DNA of 64,000 nt from Algoriphagus locisalis (lineage in GTDB: Bacteria; Bacteroidota; Bacteroidia; Cytophagales; Cyclobacteriaceae). Of the stretch, positions 25,854-33,570 are shown piece by piece. The position numbers and the translations under genes were made by a program. The stretch is from positions 744,001 through 808,000 of the forward strand of contig NZ_FPBF01000002.1 in NCBI RefSeq assembly GCF_900116615.1. The letters run 5' to 3'. Position 1 is the stretch's first letter. Every line of letters begins with the position of its first letter. The notes beneath the pieces were generated by a model. That model had not been told where the DNA came from. It did no database searches and saw only the letters and a list, made by a program, of their open reading frames with translations.

Positions 25854-25881
25854 ATAAATACTTAGAAAAGTAAGTATTTAT
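25854..25881. promoter_or_regulatory. 11-bp perfect dyad upstream of moeA
   Basis: ATAAATACTTA (25854-25864) and TAAGTATTTAT (25871-25881) form a perfect 11-bp inverted repeat with spacer GAAAAG. It is centred about 54 nt before the moeA start, just upstream of TAAGTTTA (around 25896-25903), which resembles the Bacteroidota -7 element TAnnTTTG. The position suits an operator overlapping the -33 region. The regulator is unknown. Confidence 0.5.
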
Positions 25882-25921
25882 ACGTAATTTTTTATAAGTT
25901 TAGCCAAGATTAGAATACAAG

Positions 25922-27097
25922 ATGATTTCAGTTTCTGAAGCTTTAGCATTAATTAAAACTCACACGAGCCAATTACCAAAAGTCGAAATTCCACTCAGGG
26001 ATTCTTATGGATGTTTTTTGGTGGAAGAGCAGGTAGCTCCCATAAGCTCACCATCATTCAGGCAGTCTGCAATGGATGGTTATGCTTTTCGATGTGGAGA
26101 AATCTATGAGCTGGAGGTCATCGGAGAATGCAAGGCCGGTGATGCTCTGGAATTTGATCTGCAGGATAATCAGGCTGTGAGAATCTTTACAGGTGCGCGC
26201 GTTCCTGATCAGGCAGATACAGTCATCATGCAAGAGCATGTTGAGGTAAACGGAGAGAAAATTTCCATTCAGAAAATGCCTGAAAAGACTACGAATGTGC
26301 GGGCAATCGGCGAACAAGTACAGGTTGGTGAACAATTGCTCCCAGCTGGGACAAAGATCACTGAATCCATAATCGGCTTTTTGGCTGGATTTGGAATCTC
26401 TGAGGTTTTAGTCTTTAACAAACCCAAAATTACCCTTATCGTAACCGGAAATGAACTTCAGGAGGCTGGTAGTCCCCTGAAGCCCGGATGCATCTATGAG
26501 AGCAATGCGATCATGCTGGAATCTGCACTGAAATCAAGAGGATTTGATTCAGTGCAGATTTTAAAAGTTGCCGATGATTTGGAAGCTACCAAAAAGTCTG
26601 TTGCGCAAGGTCTAGAGGCTGATGTGCTGCTGATCTCTGGCGGTATTTCTGTTGGTGACTATGACTTCGTCAATGAAGCATTGCAGGCCAATGGAGTTCA
26701 GGAGATTTTCTACAAAGTGAATCAGAAGCCAGGTAAACCTCTTTGGTTTGGAAAAAAGGGCGGTAAACTGGTTTTCGCATTACCTGGAAATCCCGCCTCA
26801 TCCTTGACTTGTTTTCTGATTTATGCACTATCAGCTCTGAAAATCATGTCAGGAAATCCTGATGTTGACTTAAATTTCCAGACCGGAGTTCTGAAGCATC
26901 GCACGTTTAACAAGTTTGGAAAGACCCTTTTCATCCTCGGAACAGAAAAAAATGGTGAGGTAGAAATTTATCCAAAACAGGCCTCTAGCATGTTGATTTC
27001 TTATGCTTTGGGAAATGCGCTGGTATTGATTCCTGAGAATTTGGAAGTTTTGGAAGCAGGTGAAACCGTTCAATTCTTGGCAGTAAACAGAAACTAA
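25922..27097 (+). CDS. moeA: molybdopterin molybdotransferase MoeA
   Basis: 391 aa. MoeA inserts molybdate into adenylylated molybdopterin. Visible family blocks are SAMDGYAF near residue 48, RIFTGARVPDQADTVIMQEHV near 95-115, LIVTGNEL near 178, LLISGGISVGDYDFV near 240 and FALPGNPASS near 287. Domains I-III are followed by the small C-terminal domain IV (residues 320-391). It is the first gene of a same-strand run of eight cofactor genes, 1 nt before mobA, and likely the operon's lead gene given the dyad upstream. Confidence 0.95.
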   Translation: MISVSEALALIKTHTSQLPKVEIPLRDSYGCFLVEEQVAPISSPSFRQSAMDGYAFRCGEIYELEVIGECKAGDALEFDLQDNQAVRIFTGARVPDQADTVIMQEHVEVNGEKISIQKMPEKTTNVRAIGEQVQVGEQLLPAGTKITESIIGFLAGFGISEVLVFNKPKITLIVTGNELQEAGSPLKPGCIYESNAIMLESALKSRGFDSVQILKVADDLEATKKSVAQGLEADVLLISGGISVGDYDFVNEALQANGVQEIFYKVNQKPGKPLWFGKKGGKLVFALPGNPASSLTCFLIYALSALKIMSGNPDVDLNFQTGVLKHRTFNKFGKTLFILGTEKNGEVEIYPKQASSMLISYALGNALVLIPENLEVLEAGETVQFLAVNRN

Positions 27098-27098
27098 G

Positions 27099-27698
27099 AT
27101 GAATGCGACACCAAGCACTTGTACTCAAGATATTTCGGCCTATGTCCTCTGTGGAGGAAAAAGCGTTCGTATGCAAGAAGAGAAAGGTTTGGTCCTTTAC
27201 AAAGGCAAGCCTTTTATCCGCTGGATTATTGAGGCGATTATGCCCATTACTTCCAATATTATTCTGGTGACCAGCAATGGTGATTACAGCTTAGTGGGCC
27301 TGCCAATGATTGAGGACATTTATGCAGAAAAAGGGCCAGTTGGAGGGATATATACTGCTTTAGAGCACAGCAGTACTGAGCAGAATTTGATTCTAAGCTG
27401 CGATATTCCAAAGATTAATACAGCATTGTTAAGCAAAATCGCAGAGGAATCAAGCGTAAATGATTCACACGTCACCTTTGTCAGCGATGGAAAGAATGAT
27501 TATCCCTTAATAGGCATATATAAAAAGACTGCAGTAAAAACCTTCGCTGATGCCATTTCAGCTGATAAATTGAAACTTTGCCCGCTGGTGAATATGATCT
27601 CTCATCAGAAAATCATTATCAATTCTGATGAAAAGGCTCATGTTCAAAATGTAAATAGTAAAGCCGAATTACTCTCACTCAACCTACTTGACCAATGA
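27099..27698 (+). CDS. mobA: molybdenum cofactor guanylyltransferase MobA-like
   Basis: 199 aa NTP-transferase fold. The nucleotide-binding loop is LCGGKSVRMQEEKGLV at residues 13-28, in which the usual RMGxDK is RMQEEK, and metal-binding Asp is in LSCDIPKIN near residue 102. GPVGGIYTALEHS is also typical. MobA attaches GMP to Mo-cofactor to form the guanine dinucleotide form. The context (between moeA and other moa genes) supports MobA over other nucleotidyltransferases. The stop codon overlaps the next start by 4 nt (ATGA). Confidence 0.88.
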   Translation: MNATPSTCTQDISAYVLCGGKSVRMQEEKGLVLYKGKPFIRWIIEAIMPITSNIILVTSNGDYSLVGLPMIEDIYAEKGPVGGIYTALEHSSTEQNLILSCDIPKINTALLSKIAEESSVNDSHVTFVSDGKNDYPLIGIYKKTAVKTFADAISADKLKLCPLVNMISHQKIIINSDEKAHVQNVNSKAELLSLNLLDQ

Positions 27699-28507
27699 CA
27701 ACACTCACTGGAAAATCACCGAAACTCACTCTCCTAGGTGCAGGTCCTGGCGACCCGGAACTACTTACTTTGAAAGCAGTAAATGCGCTGAACAATGCAG
27801 ATGTGGTACTCTATGATTCCTTAGTAAATGAGGATATTCTGGCTCATGCGAATCGTGCTTTGCTAGTTTTCGTAGGTAAACGAAAGGGGAATCACAGTCA
27901 TACGCAGGACGAAATCAATGAGCTGATTGCGGATTATGCCATGGAATTTGGCCACGTAGTACGCGTTAAAGGCGGAGATCCTTTTGTGTTTGGTAGAGGA
28001 AAAGAGGAGGAAATTTATGCTTTGGAAAATGGTATAGAAGTAGAAGTGATCCCAGGTATTTCTTCCAGTGTGGCAGTTCCTGCTTCGGTAGGAATTCCTG
28101 TAACCAGTAGAGGAATAGCGGAAAGTTTCTGGGTAATTACAGGCACCACAAGTGAGAGAGAACTTTCAAAAGATCTGACTTTGGCAGCCCAATCATCTGC
28201 TACCGTAGTGGTATTAATGGGCATGAGCAAGATCGCTGAGATCGCCGCTATCTATACCAGCGTGGGTAAAGCTGATTTGCCTGTAGCAATCATCCAAGAT
28301 GGAACAAAATCAGCCCAAAAGGAAGTGGTGGGAACCATTCAAAATATAGTAGAAATCAGTCAGAATCAAGGAATAAAAGCACCCGCAGTGATTGTGATTG
28401 GCGAAGTGGTGCATCTGGCAAGAGTGAAAAAACAACTCCAGGAAGATTGGGTTTTGGAAGACGAATTTATTTTTCAAAACCTGAATACCTTGCCGTTTAG
28501 TAATTAA
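27695..28507 (+). CDS. cobA: uroporphyrinogen-III C-methyltransferase (SUMT)
   Basis: 270 aa. SUMT methylates uroporphyrinogen III at C2 and C7, giving precorrin-2 for sirohaem or cobalamin. Visible motifs are LLGAGPGDPELLTLKA (residues 13-28), VRVKGGDPFVFGRG near 90 (SAM site), VIPGISSSVAVPASVGIPVT near 118-137 and ITGTT. It is a single-domain enzyme without the CysG oxidase/ferrochelatase part. Its place inside a Mo-cofactor operon suggests the two cofactors are used together, as in assimilatory nitrate/nitrite reduction (Mo nitrate reductase plus sirohaem nitrite reductase), although no such reductase is in the window. Confidence 0.92.
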   Translation: MTTLTGKSPKLTLLGAGPGDPELLTLKAVNALNNADVVLYDSLVNEDILAHANRALLVFVGKRKGNHSHTQDEINELIADYAMEFGHVVRVKGGDPFVFGRGKEEEIYALENGIEVEVIPGISSSVAVPASVGIPVTSRGIAESFWVITGTTSERELSKDLTLAAQSSATVVVLMGMSKIAEIAAIYTSVGKADLPVAIIQDGTKSAQKEVVGTIQNIVEISQNQGIKAPAVIVIGEVVHLARVKKQLQEDWVLEDEFIFQNLNTLPFSN

Positions 28508-28535
28508 TCCCAGCGATCTGTATTAACTTGAAGCT

Positions 28536-28772
28536 ATGATTACAGTAAACTATTTTGGAAATATTGCCGAAGCCACTCAAAGTGACTCTGAAACACTAGA
28601 CCAGAAATCTATGAGTTTGGAGGAGCTATTGAATTTGCTAGATTCCAAATATGACATTAGAAAATTCCAGTTTCAGGTTGCCGTTAATCGTAAAATCATA
28701 CCAAAGCAGCAAGTTTTGACTATTTCAGATTCAGACGAAGTTGCGCTTCTTCCACCATTTGCAGGAGGTTGA
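28536..28772 (+). CDS. moaD: molybdopterin synthase small subunit MoaD
   Basis: 78 aa ubiquitin-like sulfur carrier: begins MITVNYFGNIAEA and ends SDEVALLPPFAGG, with the Gly-Gly tail that MoeB adenylates and that carries the thiocarboxylate. Length is normal. The two codons of that tail with the preceding Ala (GCA GGA GGT) also provide an AGGAGGT string 8 nt before the moeB start, so the tail may double as a ribosome-binding site. Confidence 0.93.
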   Translation: MITVNYFGNIAEATQSDSETLDQKSMSLEELLNLLDSKYDIRKFQFQVAVNRKIIPKQQVLTISDSDEVALLPPFAGG

Positions 28773-28773
28773 A

Positions 28774-29808
28774 ATGGAAAGATTCCAGCGTCAAATAATT
28801 CTTCCCGGAATCGGGACTTCCGGTCAGCAAAAGCTAAAATCCAGTCGTGTGCTGGTCGTGGGAGCTGGAGGTTTGGGCTGTGTTATCTTGCCATATTTAG
28901 CCGCTGCTGGAATAGGAAAAATCGGAATCATTGATGGAGATAAAATTGAAGAGTCCAACCTTCACCGGCAAGTCTTGTACGCTTCGGAGCAGATCGGTCT
29001 TTACAAAGTCAAAGAGGCGGCAGATGCTATTATCAAAAAAAACCCTGGCCTAGAAGTTCTGGTGTATGAGGAGTTTTTGACTGCAAAAAATGCACCTGAA
29101 ATCTTTTCTGACTTTGACCTGATCATAGATGCTACAGATAATCTGTTTATCCGCTATGTCATCGACGATACATGTGTTGCCTGCGGCAAACCTTTCGTCT
29201 ATGGATCTATCCACCAATTTCAAGGACAGGTATCCGTTTTCAATTACGAAGGTGGTCCGACTTACCGGGATATTTTCCCCGAGGAAAATAAATCTGCACC
29301 GAATTGTGCCGAGGCTGGAGTACTGGGTACGACGGTTGGTTTGATTGGAATGCTTCAGGCAAATGAGGCGATGAAAATCATTTTGGGAATCGGAGAAGTG
29401 CTTTCCGGCAAACTTCTGATCTACAATTTACTGAACAATACCCAGCAAGTATTTGAATTTGGTAATGCACCCAAGTCAGAAAAGCGGCATATTTCTGCTT
29501 CATTTAAGTTGATTACTGCGGAGGAAGCTCTTTTGGGTGAGTCAGTTTTGTTGGATGTGCGAGAGCAAGGTGAAATGCCCCAAGTGAATCTAGAAAATGT
29601 TCAACAGATTCCGCTTTCCATTTTGGAAAAGGAATTGGGAAGCTTGGATAAAAGTGCAGAATTTAGAATCTTTTGCCAATCTGGAGTCCGAAGTAGAAAG
29701 GCAGCTGATTTACTATCCCAAAAGGGATTTGAGAAGTTGAAGTTGATTCGCGGCGGAGCACAAGACCTGCTACTTGAAACAGAAACCAATAGGATAGAAA
29801 AGGAATGA
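28774..29808 (+). CDS. moeB: MoeB/ThiF-type adenylyltransferase with rhodanese domain
   Basis: I use ATG 28774 (MERFQRQIILPGIG), since the earlier in-frame ATG at 28741 would overlap moaD. 344 aa. The Rossmann ATP site is VLVVGAGGLGCVILPYLAAAG (GAGGLG at residues 30-35), and DATDNLFIRYVIDD follows. A PNCAEAGVLG block is present, but the zinc-binding CYRC motif of E. coli MoeB is replaced by TYRDIFP. The C-terminal ~90 residues are a rhodanese domain with active-site loop FCQSGVRS. The protein activates the MoaD C-terminus; the rhodanese domain could supply sulfur. The 3' end is followed by a repeat-containing gap of about 105 nt. Confidence 0.92.
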   Translation: MERFQRQIILPGIGTSGQQKLKSSRVLVVGAGGLGCVILPYLAAAGIGKIGIIDGDKIEESNLHRQVLYASEQIGLYKVKEAADAIIKKNPGLEVLVYEEFLTAKNAPEIFSDFDLIIDATDNLFIRYVIDDTCVACGKPFVYGSIHQFQGQVSVFNYEGGPTYRDIFPEENKSAPNCAEAGVLGTTVGLIGMLQANEAMKIILGIGEVLSGKLLIYNLLNNTQQVFEFGNAPKSEKRHISASFKLITAEEALLGESVLLDVREQGEMPQVNLENVQQIPLSILEKELGSLDKSAEFRIFCQSGVRSRKAADLLSQKGFEKLKLIRGGAQDLLLETETNRIEKE

Positions 29809-29858
29809 TATATCTAAAAACTACTTATATAAAGGGTTGAGGTTCAAATTTGGTAATT

Positions 29859-29876
29859 CCCCCTTTAAAAAGGGGG
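29859..29876. repeat. CCCCCTTT-AAAGGGGG hairpin between moeB and moaE
   Basis: An 8-bp perfect stem with 2-nt loop, followed by GCAAGGGGGATTTTCTC. I know similar CCCCCTTT...AAGGGGG strings as dispersed intergenic repeats. It lacks a T tract directly after the stem on the plus strand, so I do not call it a terminator. Confidence 0.5.
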
Positions 29877-29913
29877 CAAGGGGGATTTTCTCTTGTAAAC
29901 CTAAAAACAATAA

Positions 29914-30342
29914 ATGAAAAAAGTATTTCTTGAGGGAGCTATCTCCCCTGAATTTATAGCAGATTCCATTGCGAAGCATCAAGGCAAACATAGCATTGGC
30001 GCACATAATATTTTCCTGGGTCAGGTACGAGCAGATGAAGTTGGTGATAATAAAGTCGTAGCCATAGAATACACGACGTATGAGGAAATGGCGAATGAAA
30101 AGCTTCATGAAATCCGAGAAGCAGCTTTCGAAAAATTTAACCTGACTTGCCTACACATTTACCATAGTCTGGGAAAAGTGGGCGTTGGAGAGATTTGCAT
30201 TTTCGTCTTCGTTTCGTCACCGAGAAGAAAGCAAGTTTATGAGGCTACAGAATGGCTAGTGAATCAAGTAAAAGAGCATGTCCCAATTTTCGGGAAGGAG
30301 ATTCTGGACAATGCCGACCATCAATGGAAAGTAAATAGTTGA
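29914..30342 (+). CDS. moaE: molybdopterin synthase large subunit MoaE
   Basis: 142 aa. MoaE forms a heterotetramer with MoaD and converts cyclic pyranopterin monophosphate into molybdopterin. Conserved features: HSIGAHNIFLGQVRADEVG near residue 26-44 (family GAxxxFxGxVR), VAIEYTTYEEMANEKL near 50, IYHSLGKVGVGEICIFV near 86-102, and RRKQVYEATEWLVNQVKEHVPIFGKE near 107-130, where the conserved Lys in VPIFGKE is the active-site residue in known MoaE proteins. Same strand as moaD but separated from moeB by about 105 nt. Confidence 0.94.
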   Translation: MKKVFLEGAISPEFIADSIAKHQGKHSIGAHNIFLGQVRADEVGDNKVVAIEYTTYEEMANEKLHEIREAAFEKFNLTCLHIYHSLGKVGVGEICIFVFVSSPRRKQVYEATEWLVNQVKEHVPIFGKEILDNADHQWKVNS

Positions 30343-30450
30343 GAAATTTAGAAGCCTAAAGTCTGAATTCTGAAAGGGGATTGAATAGATTGGTAGAGAC
30401 TGAGTCAAGTGTCATCCTGAGTAAGAAAAATTGACAAAAGAGTGATGGCG

Positions 30451-30525
30451 GTGTCGGACTGAGCGAAGTCGAAGTCTATTTTAAAGCAAGTAATATTATT
30501 GTCCTCGACTCCGCTCGGACTGACA
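30451..30525. repeat. REP-like inverted repeat downstream of moaE
   Basis: GTGTCGGACTGAGCGAAGTC (from 30451) and CTCGACTCCGCTCGGACTGA (from 30503) are imperfect inverted copies separated by about 28 nt. A half-copy, CGGACTGCGCGAAGTC, occurs at 49567-49582. Such GACTGAGCGAAGTCGA palindromes are common intergenic repeats in Bacteroidota genomes, as I remember them. Confidence 0.65.
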
Positions 30526-30574
30526 CTCGAAGGGTCATAGTTTAGACTAACAAGAGTAGAGATTAAAATTAGAA

Positions 30575-31492
30575 ATGGTAGATATCACACATAAAGTAAC
30601 CACACTTCGTACGGCAAAAGCTCAGGCGATTGTACATGTTAGTTCGGAAGAGACGATCGCTGCAGTGGTGGAAAATCGGGTGCCAAAGGGCAATGTGTTC
30701 GAAATGGCGAAGGTGGCCGGACTTTTCGCAGTGAAAAATACCCACATTACCATTCCGGATTGTCATCCTCTTCCTGTGGAATACACTGCCGTGGAATATG
30801 AAATTGATGGCCTGGAAATAAGGATTTACATCACTGTGAAAACGGTGTATAAAACTGGAGTGGAAGTAGAAGCCATGCATGGAGCTTCAGTGATTGCGCT
30901 GACGATGTATGACATGCTGAAGCCGATTGATAAGGGAATTGTAATCCGGGAAATCGGGTTGGTAGAGAAGACTGGTGGGAAATCCAGTTTCAAAGACAAA
31001 AACCCGAAACTCATCCAAGCGGCTGTGGTTGTTTGTTCAGATTCTATTTCCAAAGGAATCAAAGAAGATAAAGCTGGAAAAGTGATTATGGATAAGTTGA
31101 AATCACATGGAGTAGAAGTGACTTCCTATGAAGTGATTCCGGATGAATTGGAGCTGATTAGAGCGAGGACTTTCGAACTTACGGAGAAGAACCAACTGGT
31201 GATTTTCACCGGTGGAACTGGCCTTTCTCAAAGAGACGTTACTCCTGAAGCCTTGGAGCCGATATTGGAGCGAAGGATTCCTGGCGTGGAAGAAGCCATT
31301 CGCAGTTATGGACAGAAGATTATGCCATTTGCGATGCTTTCCAGATCTGTGGCAGGAACAATTGGTGACAGTATAGTTTTGGCTTTGCCGGGATCAACTA
31401 ATGGAGCGAAGGAATCAATGGATGCGGTTTTCCCGCATGTATTGCATGTATTTAAAATATTAAAAGGAGCCAATCATGACCCAATCGGGTAA
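30575..31492 (+). CDS. moaC: bifunctional MoaC-MoaB fusion
   Basis: 305 aa. Residues 1-145 are MoaC, cyclic pyranopterin monophosphate synthase accessory protein: MVDITHKVTTLRTAKA, KGNVFEMAKVAGLFAVKNT, IPDCHPLPVEYT, EVEAMHGASVIALTMYDM (the MHG Lys/His region) and EKTGGKSSF. Residues 148-305 are MoaB/MogA-type molybdopterin adenylyltransferase: VVVCSDSISKGIKEDKAG, LVIFTGGTGLSQRDVTPEAL and LALPGSTNGAKESMDAVFPHVLHVF. The fusion is a known Bacteroidota arrangement. The two activities are not consecutive in the pathway, so it probably serves coexpression. The 3' end overlaps moaA by 17 nt. Confidence 0.93.
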   Translation: MVDITHKVTTLRTAKAQAIVHVSSEETIAAVVENRVPKGNVFEMAKVAGLFAVKNTHITIPDCHPLPVEYTAVEYEIDGLEIRIYITVKTVYKTGVEVEAMHGASVIALTMYDMLKPIDKGIVIREIGLVEKTGGKSSFKDKNPKLIQAAVVVCSDSISKGIKEDKAGKVIMDKLKSHGVEVTSYEVIPDELELIRARTFELTEKNQLVIFTGGTGLSQRDVTPEALEPILERRIPGVEEAIRSYGQKIMPFAMLSRSVAGTIGDSIVLALPGSTNGAKESMDAVFPHVLHVFKILKGANHDPIG

Positions 31493-32489
31493 TATTCAGG
31501 AGCTAAAAGATCGATTTGGGCGTGTCCACAATTACTTGAGGATTTCGCTTATCGAGAAGTGCAATCTGCGCTGTAGCTACTGCATGCCCGCTGAAGGAAT
31601 CCCATTAAGCCCAAAAGCTCACCTGATGAGCGCGGAAGAAGTGCTGGAGTTTGCCAGAATTTTTGTGGGCTTGGGAGTGAATAAAATCCGTCTCACTGGA
31701 GGGGAACCTCTGCTTCGCAAAGACATAGGAGTCATTCTAGAAGGACTTTCAAAAATGCCAGTGGAAATATCTCTGACTACCAACGGTTTGCTCGTCGATA
31801 GGAATGTGGATAACTTTCAAAAGCTTGGAATTAAAAAGATCAATTTCAGCTTAGATACGCTGAAAGAATCCCGCTTTCAGGAACTGACAAGAAGAACAGG
31901 CTTTCAGAAAACACTGGATAATTTTGAGCTACTACATGACAATGATTTCGATCTGAAAATCAACGCTGTCCTAATCAAAGGAGTAAATGACGATGAATTG
32001 GTGGACCTAGTAAATATGACCAAAGACTACAAGGTCTCGGTTCGTTTTATAGAATTCATGCCTTTTGACGGAAATAGCTGGGACAGATCTAAGATGGTTT
32101 CCGAGAAGGAAGTGCTAAATCATCTGGGGGCTCATTACGGAGTTGATCGAATTTTGTCCCTACCGGATGAAGCTAATTTCACTGCCCGAAAATTTAAGGT
32201 TCAAGGCTATAAAGGTGACTTTGGAATTATATCTTCCGTAACCAATCCATTCTGCGGTACCTGTAACCGGATCCGTCTGACAGCCAATGGTCGCATTAAA
32301 AACTGTCTTTTTTCCAATCAGGAAACCGATTTGCTTGCTGCAATGCGGGCCGGTGAAAATGTGGAAAACTTAATTTTGGAATCCATTCTCAATAAAAAAG
32401 CAGTGCGAGCAGGAATGGACAGTATGGAGAAATTATCCGACCCAGCACTTCATTCTGATAATCGAAGTATGATTGCGATTGGGGGGTGA
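31476..32489 (+). CDS. moaA: GTP 3',8-cyclase MoaA
   Basis: 337 aa radical SAM enzyme that starts cofactor synthesis by making 3',8-cyclo-7,8-dihydro-GTP. The SAM cluster is CNLRCSYC (Cys29, 33, 36). IRLTGGEPLLRKDI follows near residue 72. The C-terminal cluster is in PFCGTCNRIRLTANGRIKNCLF, and the protein ends in the functionally important Gly-Gly (SMIAIGG). It closes the operon. The last 125 nt are repeated at 34781-34905 beyond a Fic-containing islet, so the gene's 3' end is the left boundary of an insertion or duplication. Confidence 0.95.
   Translation: MTQSGNIQELKDRFGRVHNYLRISLIEKCNLRCSYCMPAEGIPLSPKAHLMSAEEVLEFARIFVGLGVNKIRLTGGEPLLRKDIGVILEGLSKMPVEISLTTNGLLVDRNVDNFQKLGIKKINFSLDTLKESRFQELTRRTGFQKTLDNFELLHDNDFDLKINAVLIKGVNDDELVDLVNMTKDYKVSVRFIEFMPFDGNSWDRSKMVSEKEVLNHLGAHYGVDRILSLPDEANFTARKFKVQGYKGDFGIISSVTNPFCGTCNRIRLTANGRIKNCLFSNQETDLLAAMRAGENVENLILESILNKKAVRAGMDSMEKLSDPALHSDNRSMIAIGG
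32365..32489 (+). repeat. direct repeat, moaA 3' end, proximal copy
   Basis: The functional 3' end of moaA. Compared with 34781-34905 it has no indels; most differences are at synonymous third positions, while the last ~42 nt to the stop codon are identical. It marks the left edge of the islet. Confidence 0.75.
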
Positions 32490-32638
32490 CGCACAGCTAT
32501 GATGAGTGGGGATTAGAAAGCACTAACCTCTCGTCTCGCGCATAGCCACGCCTTGATTAAAGTTTAAAAATTATGGAGGACTTTCTTATCCTCACGAAAG
32601 TATCCCGAGCGATAAAACCCCATTCATTCATAGCATTT

Positions 32639-32652
32639 GTTGGGCTTTCGTG
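32639..32652 (+). repeat. inverted terminal box, left (GTTGGGCTTTCGTG)
   Basis: Matches the minus-strand box GTTGGGCTTCATGC at 33403-33390. Both read inward and bound a 765-bp unit with two minus-strand genes. GTTGGGC also fits the GTTRRRY consensus of integron attC boxes; no integrase is seen. Confidence 0.45.
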
Positions 32653-32711
32653 TTTTCAATTTCTTTAGTCAGTTAGTCCCAAATGTTCAGGATTATGTTG
32701 TTCGATCGAGA

Positions 32712-32945
32712 TTAGGCTTTCCTGAGAAATTCAGTTCTAGAGTTCGTGAGTTGATACTTTTTACCTGGCTTTTCCACAAGCCCGTTTTTTGTTAGCCATC
32801 CCAAAGCAGTTTGAATTTCTTTATGAGTTGGAACGGATTGGTTAATTCCATCTGCTATTTGGAATATTGATTCAAAGTTCGCTGCTTGCTATTCACTCGC
32901 AAATGCAGTTGACAATAAAATCCATGAAATTGTCTGACTACTCAT
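32712..32945 (-). pseudogene. small winged-helix-like protein interrupted by TAG
   Basis: Reading the minus strand from ATG at 32945 gives MSSQTISWILLSTAFASE, then TAG (32891-32889), then an in-frame remainder of 59 residues containing IFQIADGINQ, VPTHKEIQTALGWLTKNGLV and KPGKKYQLTN, ending in TAA. The second half looks like a winged helix (helix, recognition helix, wing). The start overlaps the preceding gene's stop as ATGA, so this was once translated as part of a two-gene unit. It is a nonsense pseudogene unless the TAG is read through or is a sequencing error. A restart at an internal Met is not apparent. Confidence 0.65.
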
Positions 32946-33373
32946 TTGTTCTTATACATCTTCTTCCTTGTTTTATTATTTGTAATGTTCAATAAAATTA
33001 GTCCAGTCCATCTTTTATTCGCATAAAGTTCCTCTGGTTCCTTGTCGAGCACTTCTATTTCCACATTGTCTGCTATGAGTTCATTTGCTAGAAAATTTCT
33101 TACTCCTTCATTGATGTCAAGGCTAATTGGAATTCCATCTACAACCATAACAGGCAAATCCTCATTGTCCGATTTCATCATTGGTCGAGTCGGTTTAAAG
33201 AACCGATTTTGTATCATCGTTAGTTGGACTTGTTTAGTTGTGTCTTTTAATGAAGTCAACCAAGCAAGATTCTCACCACTCGTCATTCCTATTCCATATG
33301 CTGGCTCTGAATTCTGGCAAAATCCCGGAAAACAGATAGTTAGAATTAGTGATATGATAATTAGTGATTTCAT
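32942..33373 (-). CDS. small secreted protein of unknown function
   Basis: 143 aa with a clear signal peptide (MKSLIIISLILTICFPGFCQ). The mature part holds DLPVMVVDGIPISLD near residue 74 and a basic end (NNKTRKKMYKNK). The VVDGIPI element followed by an EVLDKEPEELYANK..TGLILLNI segment recalls the way SusC/TonB plug domains are written (VVDGxP...GxIxI), but there is no barrel, so it is at most a plug-like fold. It is cotranslated with the broken winged-helix gene through ATGA. Both lie inside the inverted-box unit, and no function can be named. Confidence 0.65.
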   Translation of the reverse strand: MKSLIIISLILTICFPGFCQNSEPAYGIGMTSGENLAWLTSLKDTTKQVQLTMIQNRFFKPTRPMMKSDNEDLPVMVVDGIPISLDINEGVRNFLANELIADNVEIEVLDKEPEELYANKRWTGLILLNITNNKTRKKMYKNK

Positions 33374-33389
33374 TTACTCCTAAGTTTTA

Positions 33390-33403
33390 GCATGAAGCCC
33401 AAC
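33390..33403 (-). repeat. inverted terminal box, right
   Basis: Minus-strand GTTGGGCTTCATGC, 17 nt before the ATG of the small secreted protein; pairs with the box at 32639-32652. The position upstream of a promoterless gene fits a cassette boundary. Confidence 0.45.
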
Positions 33404-33570
33404 ATTTTTATATACGTAACTTCCGAAGCCAATTGCTTGAATATTTCCAATATCCACAGGTCTTAGGGAAACATCAAGACTAAATTAAGAATTTCGGTCA
33501 GCTAATTTAAGATGAAAGAGGTGAATTGGAAATCCAAAGATCAATAAATCGAGATTCGAGAAAGGGGTTT

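Noticed and set aside
32490..32711. Complete integron attC site after moaA
   Set aside because: There is a GTTGGGC box and some inverted symmetry, but no clear second R box in the right place, and no integrase. I report it only as attC-like.
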